This document shows, one piece after another, positions 35,286 through 44,927 of a DNA stretch of 64,000 bases; position 1 is the first letter of the stretch; each line of letters opens with the position of its first letter. The notes under the pieces were generated by a model. The model was not told where the DNA came from. It was given only the letters and a program-made list of their open reading frames with translations, and did no database searches. Source of the stretch: Streptomyces sp. NBC_01571 (GTDB lineage Bacteria > Actinomycetota > Actinomycetes > Streptomycetales > Streptomycetaceae). The DNA is taken from the NCBI RefSeq assembly GCF_026339875.1, contig NZ_JAPEPZ010000001.1, positions 7,440,001 through 7,504,000 on the forward strand, given 5' to 3'. Both the position numbers and the translations under genes were made by a program.

Positions 35286-37334
35286 GTGTCCAAACTGACC
35301 GACGTGCCCAAACGGATCCTGATCGGGCGCGCACTGCGCAGTGATCGGCTCGGAGAGACGCTCCTGCCGAAGCGCATCGCACTCCCCGTCTTCGCTTCCG
35401 ACCCGCTCTCCTCCGTGGCCTACGCCCCCGGAGAAGTGCTCCTGGTCCTTTCCATCGCGGGCGTGTCGGCCTACCACTTCAGCCCCTGGATCGCGGTCGC
35501 GGTCGTCGTGCTGATGTTCACGGTCGTGGCGTCGTACCGCCAGAACGTGCACGCGTACCCCAGCGGCGGCGGCGACTACGAGGTGGCCAACACCAACCTC
35601 GGCCCCAGGGCCGGCCTCACCGTCGCCAGCGCGCTGCTCGTCGACTACGTGCTCACCGTCGCCGTGTCGATCGCGTCCGGCATCGAGAACCTCGGCTCCG
35701 CCATCCCCTTCGTCGTCGAGCACAAGGTGCTCTGCGCCGTCGTCGTCATCGTGCTGCTCACGCTGATGAACCTGCGCGGGGTCAAGGAGTCCGGAAAGCT
35801 CTTCGCGATTCCGACGTACGTCTTCGTGGCGGGCGTCTTCATCATGATCGCGTGGGGCGCCTTCCGCGGGCTCGTCCTCAACGACACCATGCGGGCGCCG
35901 ACCTCCGACTACCACATCAAGGCCGAGCACCAGGGCCTCGCGGGCTTCGCGCTCATCTTCCTGCTGCTGCGCGCCTTCTCCTCCGGCTGTGCCGCGCTGA
36001 CCGGCGTCGAGGCCATCTCCAACGGCGTCCCCGCCTTCCGCAAGCCCAAGTCGAAGAACGCCGCGTCCACGCTGGCCGCGATGGGCCTGCTCGCCGTCAC
36101 CATGTTCTGCGGGATCATCGCGCTGGCCATGACGACCAAGGTCCGGATGGCCGAGAACCCGGCCACCGACCTGATCCACAACGGCGTCCCGATCGGCTCC
36201 GGATACGTCCAGAACCCGGTGATCTCCCAGGTGGCCGAGGCCGTCTTCGGCAAGGGCAGCTTCCTGTTCATCGTGCTCGCGGCGGCCACCGCGCTGGTCC
36301 TGTTCCTCGCGGCGAACACCGCGTACAACGGATTCCCGCTGCTCGGCTCGATCCTCGCCCAGGACCGCTACCTCCCGCGCCAGCTGCACACCCGCGGCGA
36401 CCGTCTCGCCTTCTCCAACGGCATCGTGCTGCTCGCGGGCGCGGCGACCCTGCTGGTGGTCATCTACGGCGCCGACTCGACGCGGCTCATCCAGCTCTAC
36501 ATCGTCGGCGTCTTCGTCTCCTTCACGCTCAGCCAGACCGGCATGGTCCGGCACTGGAACCGCCATCTGCGCACCGAGAGTGACCCGGCCAAGCGCAGCC
36601 ACATGATCCGCTCCCGGGCCATCAACACCTTCGGCGCCTTCTTCACCGGCCTGGTGCTCGTCGTCGTCCTGGTCACCAAGTTCACGCACGGCGCCTGGGT
36701 CGCCCTGCTCGGCATGATGATCTTCTACGCGACGATGAGCGCGATCCGTAAGCACTACGACCGGGTCGCCGAGGAGATCGCCGCCCCCGAGGGCCCCTCC
36801 GACGACAGTGTGCGCCCCTCCCGCGTCCACTCCGTCGTCCTGATCTCCAAGATCCACCGCCCGACCCTGCGCGCCCTCGCCTACGCCAAGCTGATGCGCT
36901 CCGACACCCTCGAAGCACTCAGCGTCAACGTCGACCCGGCCGAGACCAAGGCGCTGCGCGACGAGTGGGAGCGGCGCGGCATCACCGTGCCGCTGAAGGT
37001 CCTCGATTCGCCGTACCGCGAGATCACCCGGCCGGTCATCGAGTACGTGAAGGGTCTGCGCAGGGAATCACCGCGCGACGCCGTCTCCGTCATCATCCCC
37101 GAGTACGTGGTCGGCCACTGGTACGAGCACCTGCTGCACAACCAGAGCGCGCTGCGCCTCAAGGGCCGGCTCCTCTTCACGCCCGGCGTGATGGTGACCT
37201 CCGTGCCGTACCAGCTGGAGTCCTCCGAGGCCGCGAAGCAGCGGGCCCGCAGGCGCCAGGACTGGAACGCCCCGGGTGCGGTGCGCCGGGGTCCGGCGGA
37301 GCGGCCGAAGGAGTCCAGCACCCCCAAGGGCTGA
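35286..37334 (+). CDS. APC superfamily permease, KimA-like potassium/proton symporter
   Basis: The product is 682 residues. About twelve membrane helices (about 45-500) contain family blocks shared with B. subtilis KimA (YdaO): SSVAYAPGEVLLVL, YRQNVHAYPSGGGDYEVA, SSGCAALTGVEAISNGVPAF and FVSFTLSQTGM. A cytosolic C-terminal domain (about 520-660) follows. KimA imports K+ at high affinity and is shut by c-di-AMP. Adjacent TrkA genes and the mycobacterial gene order support potassium transport. Some databases only call it an amino-acid permease. GTG 35286 fits conservation. Confidence 0.85.
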   Translation: MSKLTDVPKRILIGRALRSDRLGETLLPKRIALPVFASDPLSSVAYAPGEVLLVLSIAGVSAYHFSPWIAVAVVVLMFTVVASYRQNVHAYPSGGGDYEVANTNLGPRAGLTVASALLVDYVLTVAVSIASGIENLGSAIPFVVEHKVLCAVVVIVLLTLMNLRGVKESGKLFAIPTYVFVAGVFIMIAWGAFRGLVLNDTMRAPTSDYHIKAEHQGLAGFALIFLLLRAFSSGCAALTGVEAISNGVPAFRKPKSKNAASTLAAMGLLAVTMFCGIIALAMTTKVRMAENPATDLIHNGVPIGSGYVQNPVISQVAEAVFGKGSFLFIVLAAATALVLFLAANTAYNGFPLLGSILAQDRYLPRQLHTRGDRLAFSNGIVLLAGAATLLVVIYGADSTRLIQLYIVGVFVSFTLSQTGMVRHWNRHLRTESDPAKRSHMIRSRAINTFGAFFTGLVLVVVLVTKFTHGAWVALLGMMIFYATMSAIRKHYDRVAEEIAAPEGPSDDSVRPSRVHSVVLISKIHRPTLRALAYAKLMRSDTLEALSVNVDPAETKALRDEWERRGITVPLKVLDSPYREITRPVIEYVKGLRRESPRDAVSVIIPEYVVGHWYEHLLHNQSALRLKGRLLFTPGVMVTSVPYQLESSEAAKQRARRRQDWNAPGAVRRGPAERPKESSTPKG

Positions 37335-37472
37335 CGCACTCGTGTCGAACGGCCGGGCACGGTCCACGTAGACTGGTGGGCTGTTGTCCGGCCGTTCCCG
37401 TCCGCGGGGGCTGCCGAGACCCCCGATCCTGTCCCCCGTATCACCCCCTTTCGCACCTGGAGTCACCCCGCC

Positions 37473-38801
37473 ATGCAGGCAGAACCGAAGAAGTCGCTGG
37501 TGGGGGACGAGTACGAGGTGGAGATCGGTCCCGTCGCGCACGGCGGGCACTGCATCGCCCGTACGACCGAGGGCCAGGTCCTCTTCGTCCGGCACGCCCT
37601 GCCCGGTGAGAGGGTCGTCGCGCGTGTGACGGAGGGCGAGGAGGGCGCACGCTTCCTGCGTGCCGACGCCGTCGAGATCCTGGACCCCTCGAAGGACCGC
37701 GTCGAGGCCCCCTGCCCGTACGCCGGCCCCGGCCGCTGCGGAGGCTGCGACTGGCAGCACGCCAAGCCGGGCGCGCAGCGTCGCCTCAAGGGCGAGGTCA
37801 TCGCCGAGCAGCTGCAGCGCCTCGCGGGGCTCACCCCCGAGGAGGCGGGCTGGGACGGCACGGTGATGCCGGCCGAGGGCGACAAGCTGCCCGCCGGCGA
37901 GGTTCCGGCCTGGCGCACCCGTGTCCAGTACGCCGTCGACGCCGACGGCAACGCCGGACTGCGCCGCCACCGCTCCCACGAGATCGAGCCGGTCGAACAC
38001 TGCATGATCGCGGCGCCGGGCGTCAGCGAGCTGGGCATCGAGGACCGCGACTGGGCCGGCATGGAGTCCGTCGACGCGATCGCCGCGACCGGATCCCAGG
38101 ACCGCATGGTGATCCTGGAGCCCCGGCCGGGCGCCCGCCTGCCCCTCGTCGAACTCGACCGGCCCGTCTCCGTCATGCGCGTCGAGGAGAAGGACGGCGG
38201 CATCCACCGCGTCCACGGCCGCGCGTTCGTGCGCGAGCGTGCCGACGGACGCACCTACCGCGTCGGCAGCGGCGGCTTCTGGCAGGTCCACCCGATGGCC
38301 GCCGACACCCTCGTCAAGGCCGTCATGCAGGGCCTGCTGCCGCGCAAGGGCGACATGGCCCTCGACCTGTACTGCGGCGTCGGCCTCTTCGCCGGAGCCC
38401 TCGCCGACCGACTCGGCGACAAGGGTGCGGTCCTCGGCATCGAGTCCGGCAAGCGCGCGGTCGAGGACGCCCGCCACAACCTCGCCGCCTTCGAGCGCGT
38501 CCGCATCGAACAGGGCAAGGTCGAGGCGGTCCTGCCGCGCACCGGCATCACGGAGGTCGACCTCATCGTCCTCGACCCGCCCCGCGCCGGCGCCGGCAAG
38601 AAGACGGTCGAACTCCTGTCATCGATGGGCGCCCGAAAGATCGCCTACGTGGCCTGCGACCCGGCGGCGCTGGCTCGTGACCTGGCGTACTTCCGTGACG
38701 GTGGGTACAAGGTGCGGACGCTGCGGGCGTTCGATCTTTTCCCGATGACGTCGCACGTGGAGTGCGTGGCGATTTTGGAGCCTACTGCAAAGGGGCTCTG
38801 A
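37473..38801 (+). CDS. TRAM-domain class I SAM-dependent RNA (uracil-5-) methyltransferase
   Basis: The product is 442 residues. An N-terminal TRAM OB-fold (about 8-70) is followed by cysteines Cys81, Cys89 and Cys92 (CPYAGPGRCGGC), which with a later Cys would hold a [4Fe-4S] cluster as in RlmD. The SAM site is LDLYCGVGLFAGALA, and the catalytic loop has LDPPRAGAGK with Cys395 in YVACDPAALARDL. It probably forms 5-methyluridine in rRNA or tRNA. Its last 20 codons lie in a direct repeat that bounds the genomic island, so its C-terminus was probably supplied or exchanged by the integrating element. Confidence 0.92.
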   Translation: MQAEPKKSLVGDEYEVEIGPVAHGGHCIARTTEGQVLFVRHALPGERVVARVTEGEEGARFLRADAVEILDPSKDRVEAPCPYAGPGRCGGCDWQHAKPGAQRRLKGEVIAEQLQRLAGLTPEEAGWDGTVMPAEGDKLPAGEVPAWRTRVQYAVDADGNAGLRRHRSHEIEPVEHCMIAAPGVSELGIEDRDWAGMESVDAIAATGSQDRMVILEPRPGARLPLVELDRPVSVMRVEEKDGGIHRVHGRAFVRERADGRTYRVGSGGFWQVHPMAADTLVKAVMQGLLPRKGDMALDLYCGVGLFAGALADRLGDKGAVLGIESGKRAVEDARHNLAAFERVRIEQGKVEAVLPRTGITEVDLIVLDPPRAGAGKKTVELLSSMGARKIAYVACDPAALARDLAYFRDGGYKVRTLRAFDLFPMTSHVECVAILEPTAKGL

Positions 38802-38996
38802 CCTGCGGCATTCTTGTGTTTTCCAGATGTGGTCGGTGGTGCTCGACCTGTTTCCCGAAGTTCACTGCGTGGAGCCTGTTGTAGGTAGCCGCCACGTGGC
38901 TCACCTGCGGTTTCGCAGCGGGAGCGTGAGTCCAGAACGCTCTGCTCAACTCCGTCAGAGACGGGTTCGGGAATGTCTTGACGCTCGTTCGACGCT
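38738..38996 (+). repeat. Left island boundary: direct repeat A (3' end of methyltransferase gene plus flank)
   Basis: This matches 55713-55974 in the same orientation at roughly 80 per cent by eye. It includes the last codons of the methyltransferase gene (C-terminus FPMTSHVECVAILEP here, FPMTHHVECVAILEP in the other copy) and ends with an identical TTGACGCTCGTTCGACGCT at 38978-38996. It behaves as attL of an integrated element. The stretch from 38997 to 39199 holds no gene I can support and probably has the promoter of the ATPase gene. Confidence 0.82.
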
Positions 38997-39199
38997 GTTT
39001 CTGACGGAGTGTGAGGTGGTCGTCCTGGGACCAGATGGCGCGGGTCAATCGACTTTTCGGGCTCAACCCGTCGAGTAGCGCGTTAGGTCTGTTCTTTGGG
39101 CTTGGGCTATACGGCGACAGGTCTCGGATAGACGTGTGCTCATTGCGCTGGCCTCGTTACCCTGTGTCGCAGGGAGCGCCGAGGTACGTGGGGGCGGAG

Positions 39200-42100
39200 A
39201 TGAGCACGGGGGATGCGGTGCGTCGAACGGCTGCGGTGGAGCGGGGAATTGCGTCCGCCGATGCGCTCTTCTCCATGGAGGGCATCCCAGAAGGAGCCGT
39301 CGTACCGGAGCCGGAGGGTGAGGCGGCGACTGAGGCGGCGGTCGAGCGACTCGGCAGCCGGTTCGCGCGACTGGACGGTCAAGTACGGCACGCGCTGAGA
39401 CGTACCCGAGATCACGCGGGAAATCTGTCGAGCGACCGTCTCCAGGGACTCTCGGAGATCGTGCAGAACGCCGAGGACCTCGGCGCCACGGACGTACGCA
39501 TTCTGATGTGGGGACGGGAACTCCTCGTCGCCCACAACGGCAGTCCCGTACGGTTGCCGGACGTTCTGGCCCTGGCGATGCCCTGGCTGACGAGCAAGGC
39601 AGAGCAGGCGGAATCCACCGGTAGGTTCGGGATCGGCCTGATGACCCTCCAGTCCCTCTCCCCGCATCTGGAGGTTCACTGCGGGCATTACCGGTTCCGG
39701 GTCGGCGATCCTGACATCACCGTGGCCAGGCCGTTCCCGTTGCCTGACTGGTTCGCGGGCGACACCTGGACGGTTCTACGGGTTCCTCTGGAGCCGGGCG
39801 TGCTCGGCGCGGACGAGGTGGACGCGTGGCTTGCCGAGTGGGGGGACAGCGCGCTGCTCTTCCTCGGCAGTGTCGGCAGCGTCACGCACCTGGACGAGCA
39901 AGGTCGTGTCCGGCACCGGCTGGCGCTCGACCGTGAGACCGGCGAGCCGTTCGAGGCCGTGGTGGGCGGGCAGAGCGCCGACGTGGAGACCGGCGAGGCA
40001 CGCGCCGGCGACGGGTCCCGGTGGCTGATCTGCCGTACGACCGTTCCCAGCCCCTCCGGGATCACCCGGTCTCACAAGGCGGTGGGGTCCACCACCGCAA
40101 TCGCTGTGGCTCTTCCTCTCGGACCCGATGACGCCGGGCGGATCTACGCCGGTCTTCCGGTCGCGGACACCGCTCTGTCCCTCTGTATCAACGCCCAGTT
40201 CGATCCGATTGCCAGCCGTCAGGCGCTCGACGACACCCCGTGGAACCGCGCATTGAATGAACTGGTGGGCGACCTGTGGAAGGCCGCCGCCCTGTGGCAG
40301 TTCCGGCGGGATCCGGCACGGGCCTGGCGCGCCGTGCCGCTCCCCGACGACATGCGCGACTCCCGCGACCCGGTCGCCGCGTTGGAGCGACTACTCCTCG
40401 ACCGTGCCAGGGCGGGCGTGTCCCACGGTCTCGTCCTGGACGTCCCGGGCTACGGGCCGCTCGGCCTGGATGATCTCGCGGTGGAGGACGAGATGCTGGT
40501 GGGCGTGGTCACCGAAGAAGAGATCTCCCGCGTCGCCGAGCGGACCGCCGTGCTGCCCAAGGTGGCGCGGGACGAGGACGGTCGATGGCGCGAGGTGCTG
40601 GCGGACTGGGAGAACCACGACAGTGCGGTTCCCGTGACGGTGGACCTTTACGACGCGCTACGCCTCCTCGACAACGAAACCCGGTCGCCGCAGGCGAACA
40701 TCCGCCTCGCCGCGGTGGGACTTGCCTCGAATATCTACTCCTCCTTGCTGTCGAGCCGCTGGCTCGTGGACAGCTCAGGGGGCCGTCACCGTGTGCCCCG
40801 GCCCGCGGAACCAGCGGTGTTCACCGACGCCCCGCGGGGCCTCGGCGCCAGTCTCGGATTCTCCCGGGAAATCCATCCGGCATTCCTCGCCGACACCGAC
40901 GAGGCGCGGTCGGTGAGGACATGGCTCCGTAAGCGGGAGGCGCTGCTGACCGACGCGGACGCGGTGGCCGTGATCCGGCGCCTCGCGGCCATCGGCGCGG
41001 CGGGGAGCAGCGGGCCGAACGTACTGCGGCTGACAGATGACCAGCTCATTGAACTGCGCGACGGGTTCGCACGCGTGCCGGACCACGAGCGTGAGACCTT
41101 GGGGCGCGACGTGGGCCACGCGATCCGGCTGCAGGGGCATCGCTACGACCGGGCCGGAAAGCGTGAAGACATCGACGTCGCTCCCGCCCGGGCGTACCTA
41201 CCCGCCCGACTGGACAGTTCGGAACGCGAGGAGAGCTTCGCCTTCGCCGCCGGTCGCACGGCCGGGCTGGTGTGGCTGCGGCCCCGGTACGCCGAGGTCC
41301 TGCAGCGCGGCGGCGCCGGGATGGGCGCCCGTAAGTTCCTGAGGCTCCTGGGCGCGGAGACCGCGCCCAGGTTGCGCAGGCACCCGGGGGCGCGGGAACG
41401 CTTCACGCAGAGCCCGAATGGGCTGCCGGCGGAAGTCATTTCGGGGCCTCGAGCACGCACTGATGCCCTGCGCGTTCTGGAAGCGACCTTCACGCTCGAC
41501 GACTACGAAAGCCCCGACCTACGTGCCGTCGCCTCTGGCATAGCGGCGGAGCAGGACCCGCAGCTCCGCAGGCGCAGGGCGGCAGCGCTGTTTCACGTCC
41601 TCGGGCGGGCATGGAGCCGCTTCTCCGACCACGACGAGGTGGATGCCGTCTACGACTACTACGCATGGCAGAACCGGGGCAGGACCGCAGCTTTCTGGCT
41701 CTGGCAGTTGCGCGACACACCGTGGCTGGACGCCGGTAACGGCGCACTATCTGCCCCGGCTCGACTCCGCATGCGGACCACCGGCACGGTCGCGGTGTAC
41801 GGGGCGGACGACGAGCGATTCCTCCATCCCGAGATCCAGCAACTGGTGGGCAGACGCAGTGATGTGCTGCGCGCCCTGGGCATTTCTGCAGAGGCCCGCA
41901 CGGAGGACCTCGTGGAATGTCTGCAGCGCCTGCGCCGACGGGAGGAAGAGGGCGGCTACAGGGATGTGCCCGCGGCGCTGATCCTCTACCAAGCCCTGGC
42001 AGAGCGCGCCTTCGGCCGTGGCGAAAGAGCCTCGGGGGAGATGTCCCTGGGCTCGGTCCTTCGGGCATTCGGCGAGGGGAGCGGCCTCGTCCTCACGGAC

Positions 42101-43780
42101 TCCGGCTGGCGCCGGCCGAGCCAGTGCCTGCGCGGAGCGCCGCTCTTCGGTCCGCTCCGTGCGTTCGCTCCCACGTTTCCAGGCAGCGAGGAGTTCTGGC
42201 AGCGGCTCGCAGTGCGCCTGCCGACTGTGGACGACGCCACGGCCGTGATCAAGGAGCTGGCACAGCAGGACCGGAAGCAGGGTCGGGACGAGCCGGACGG
42301 GACGACCCAGTCCATCGTCCTGGAGACCCTGAAGATGCTCGCCGCTCTGGGCCGTACTCATCCCGGCGCGTTGACGGCCAAGCGCCTGGGACGCCTCCCA
42401 CTTTGGACGAGCCAGGGCTGGCGAAGCAAGCGGCCCGTGTACGCCGTCGAAGACCCGGTGGTAGCCGAGGCGCTGGGCCGGGAACGTGCGGTGTGGTGCC
42501 CAGGAGCCGAATTGGAGCAGTTCCGACCGTTGATCGGAGCCCTGCGCGTGAGTGAGCTCGCCGCAGAGCATGTCACCGTGTACAGCCCTGGCCCGGCCCC
42601 GGCGGACCCGGACGCCACAGCGCTGGTCCGGTCAGCCGTCACCCACCTCCGCGAGGACCTGCAGCGCAACGCCGCGAGCGTTGCGCAGTCCCTGGACTGC
42701 TCGTGGGACCAGCTGGCTGACCTGACTGTATGCATCGCCCCTCACCTGGCCTGCTGCCTCGATCTTCCGGACACGGGCGAGACGGTGCACGTGCCCGTGG
42801 ACGCTGGGATCGACTGGCCCTCGGGCACGTTGTACGTACGTGACACTGCCGCTCTGACACGCACATCCGGGGTGGGCCGGTCGATCGCCGCCCGGTTTCC
42901 GGGCAGCCGCCGCGAGGTGGCCCTCGCCTGGGGAGCAGCGTGTGACCAGGCCGAGAAGGGCCGTACGGCCGTACGGCTGAGCCTTGCCGACGACCAGGTG
43001 CGGCGCGACCGGGAAGCGGCGGAGGCCGAGCGTGAACGACGGCTCAGAGAACTCGGTAGCGAGGTGGACCAACGCCGCACCGCGACCGAAGCGCAGGCCA
43101 GCACAGCGGCTGGTACCCCACGGACGGTAGTGATCCTCCCGCCTGTCCCCAGCGCACCACCGCCCGTAACTGGGCCGTCAGTCCCGCCGGTGCCCCCCGC
43201 TCCACCGCGGAGGCTCGTGGACCCTGGCAGACTCCGGCTCGTCGACCCAAGCGGCATCATCACGCCATTGAAGCCCTCGGCCTCGGGCGCGCCCGCCGCA
43301 CGGTCAAGCGGGTATAGCCCGGGTACGTCCGGCCTGCCGCAGCCCCGCGCCGGATCGGCGATCCCCCAGCAGCACACGCCACCGCGCCCCTACACGGGCA
43401 CGGAGCAGGAAAAGGTGGCGCTGGACGTCGTGCGCAAGGCACTCGCCACCGACGACGACTGGCTGCGCGACCTGCGGGCCCAACGCGGCCTCGGCGCCGA
43501 CGCGGTGGACGCACTATCGCGATTCTACGAACTCAAGGCATATAAGGACGCCGAGCCGGACACGGTGCTGCTGACGCCCGCGGAGTTCCAGCGAGCAGCG
43601 GAGAACGACGATTTCTTCCTCGTCATCGTCTCGGGGCTGGAGGCCGGAACCGGTCCCGTCTCCGTACGCATCATCCCGCAGCCGCTCCAGCAACTGACTT
43701 GCCGTCCGAGCAGTAGCGTGACGGTCACGGGAATCAGAGGGGCGCACAGCCGGGTGTACCAACTTGAGGAGGATAGATAG
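39200..43780 (+). CDS. Sacsin/HSP90-like GHKL ATPase with C-terminal NO VEIN-type (DUF3883-like) domain
   Basis: The protein has 1526 residues. A GHKL ATPase at the N-terminus (about 60-330) shows the N-box SEIVQNAEDLGA (Glu86, Asn90, Asp93), HNGSP at 112-116 in place of the usual DxG, and the glycine loop GRFGIGLMTL at 141-150. This is the sacsin/NO VEIN form. A long alpha-rich middle (about 330-1300) has no recognised domain, then comes a Pro-rich linker (about 1320-1420). The end (about 1420-1526) resembles NOV_C/DUF3883, a PD-(D/E)XK-like fold, with FYELKAYKD (Glu1444, Lys1446). Such proteins occur in restriction and phage-defence loci. It faces a methylase-HsdS-HEPN operon. ATG 39200 follows GGGGCGGAG. 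Confidence 0.75.
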   Translation: MSTGDAVRRTAAVERGIASADALFSMEGIPEGAVVPEPEGEAATEAAVERLGSRFARLDGQVRHALRRTRDHAGNLSSDRLQGLSEIVQNAEDLGATDVRILMWGRELLVAHNGSPVRLPDVLALAMPWLTSKAEQAESTGRFGIGLMTLQSLSPHLEVHCGHYRFRVGDPDITVARPFPLPDWFAGDTWTVLRVPLEPGVLGADEVDAWLAEWGDSALLFLGSVGSVTHLDEQGRVRHRLALDRETGEPFEAVVGGQSADVETGEARAGDGSRWLICRTTVPSPSGITRSHKAVGSTTAIAVALPLGPDDAGRIYAGLPVADTALSLCINAQFDPIASRQALDDTPWNRALNELVGDLWKAAALWQFRRDPARAWRAVPLPDDMRDSRDPVAALERLLLDRARAGVSHGLVLDVPGYGPLGLDDLAVEDEMLVGVVTEEEISRVAERTAVLPKVARDEDGRWREVLADWENHDSAVPVTVDLYDALRLLDNETRSPQANIRLAAVGLASNIYSSLLSSRWLVDSSGGRHRVPRPAEPAVFTDAPRGLGASLGFSREIHPAFLADTDEARSVRTWLRKREALLTDADAVAVIRRLAAIGAAGSSGPNVLRLTDDQLIELRDGFARVPDHERETLGRDVGHAIRLQGHRYDRAGKREDIDVAPARAYLPARLDSSEREESFAFAAGRTAGLVWLRPRYAEVLQRGGAGMGARKFLRLLGAETAPRLRRHPGARERFTQSPNGLPAEVISGPRARTDALRVLEATFTLDDYESPDLRAVASGIAAEQDPQLRRRRAAALFHVLGRAWSRFSDHDEVDAVYDYYAWQNRGRTAAFWLWQLRDTPWLDAGNGALSAPARLRMRTTGTVAVYGADDERFLHPEIQQLVGRRSDVLRALGISAEARTEDLVECLQRLRRREEEGGYRDVPAALILYQALAERAFGRGERASGEMSLGSVLRAFGEGSGLVLTDSGWRRPSQCLRGAPLFGPLRAFAPTFPGSEEFWQRLAVRLPTVDDATAVIKELAQQDRKQGRDEPDGTTQSIVLETLKMLAALGRTHPGALTAKRLGRLPLWTSQGWRSKRPVYAVEDPVVAEALGRERAVWCPGAELEQFRPLIGALRVSELAAEHVTVYSPGPAPADPDATALVRSAVTHLREDLQRNAASVAQSLDCSWDQLADLTVCIAPHLACCLDLPDTGETVHVPVDAGIDWPSGTLYVRDTAALTRTSGVGRSIAARFPGSRREVALAWGAACDQAEKGRTAVRLSLADDQVRRDREAAEAERERRLRELGSEVDQRRTATEAQASTAAGTPRTVVILPPVPSAPPPVTGPSVPPVPPAPPRRLVDPGRLRLVDPSGIITPLKPSASGAPAARSSGYSPGTSGLPQPRAGSAIPQQHTPPRPYTGTEQEKVALDVVRKALATDDDWLRDLRAQRGLGADAVDALSRFYELKAYKDAEPDTVLLTPAEFQRAAENDDFFLVIVSGLEAGTGPVSVRIIPQPLQQLTCRPSSSVTVTGIRGAHSRVYQLEEDR

Positions 43781-44044
43781 GCCATCCAGCCGTGGCGTTC
43801 CGAGACGTGGCGTCCGAGGCGATCACATCCGCCATGAGCCGTGTGTGTAGTCCGGCGACGGCTCGCGGTCTGGCATATCGGCGCCCAGCCCTTGAATCGG
43901 AGGTGGTGCTGTTGAGCAGGCTTTGGCGGGCGATGGTTGCGAGCCTCGCGGACAGCCTGTCCCAGCCGCCCCCGCCCTTCGGACTACTCAGCTCTCTGAC
44001 GCCGTGGACATTCAGTTTCCGTACTCTCGTAGCACGTCTCTAAG

Positions 44045-44927
44045 AGGTCCTAACAGAAGTTGTTGATCATGTGACCTTCGGCTTGGACAGTCGTTGGTCC
44101 AAGCGTGGGGAAACGTCAGTCGCGGCCGTGGATCGTGTCGGATGAACTGTGGTCGCTCATCGAGCCGTTGCTGCCCGAGCCGGGACCCAAGCTGGTCGAG
44201 GGTAGACCAAGGGTGCCGGACCGGCAGGCCTTGTGCGGGATCCTGTTCGTGCTGCACACCGGCATCCAATGGGAGTACCTGCCCCAGGAGTTGGGCTTCG
44301 GCTCGGGCATGACCTGCTGGCGGCGCCTGGCCGCGTGGAACGAAGCCGGCGTGTGGGATCAACTGCACCTGGTGCTGCTGAAACAGCTGCGGGCAGCAAA
44401 GCAGCTGGACTGGTCGCGGGCGGTGATCGACTCCTCGCACGTGCGGGCGGCCCGGCGGGGCCCAAAAGCGGACCCAGCCCGGTCGATCGCGCGCGGCCGG
44501 GCAGCAAACACCACGTCGTCACCGACGCCCAGGGCATCCCGCTCGCGGTGTCGCTGACCGGCGGGAACCGCAACGACGTCACCCAGCTCCTGCCCCTGAT
44601 CGACAAGATTCCGGCCGTCGCGGGAGTCGTCGGCCGACCCAGACGCAGACCCGATGCCCTGCTCGCCGACCGCGCCTACGACCACGACAAGTACCGGCGC
44701 CTGCTGTGGCAGCGCGGTATCCGCCCAGTCATCGCCGAACGAGGCGTCGAGCACGGCTCCGGCCTGGGAACTTTCCGGTGGGTGGTGGAGCGCACCATCG
44801 CCTGGCTCCACGGCTTCCGCCGCTTACGCGTCCGCTGGGAACGACGCGACGACATCCATGAAGCCTTCCTCGGCCTCGCCACCTGCCTCATCACCCACAG
44901 GCACGTCCAACGCCTTTGTTAGGACCT
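44045..44927 (+). mobile_element. IS5-family insertion sequence, 883 bp
   Basis: The inverted ends AGGTCCTAACA (44045-44055) and TGTTAGGACCT (44917-44927) enclose one transposase gene in two frames. CTAAG flanks both sides (44040-44044 and 44928-44932), a probable target duplication of the YTAR kind used by the IS5 group. It is inserted exactly between convergent genes. Confidence 0.85.
44105..44922 (+). CDS. IS5-family transposase made by programmed -1 frameshift
   Basis: The first frame (44105-44557) holds the N-terminal DUF4096-like helix-turn-helix and the first catalytic Asp ([11 protein letters not shown]). The second (from about 44461 to 44922) carries the remaining DDE region ([14 protein letters not shown] and [16 protein letters not shown]). 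They join in the -1 direction at the slippery heptamer CCCAAAA (44461-44467), read as C-CCA-AAA in the first frame and giving GPKSGPSPV after slippage. The fused product is about 272 residues, normal for the group. Confidence 0.85.

Noticed and set aside
38827..39078. Short frame over direct repeat A, seen similarly over repeat B
   Set aside because: The frame depends on the island-end repeat and has no start signal; the repeat is explained by the methyltransferase gene end and integration.
43792..44043. An 83-residue frame after the ATPase gene, ending at the IS target site
   Set aside because: No ribosome binding site at useful distance, no family features and ordinary composition; not strong enough to list as a gene.
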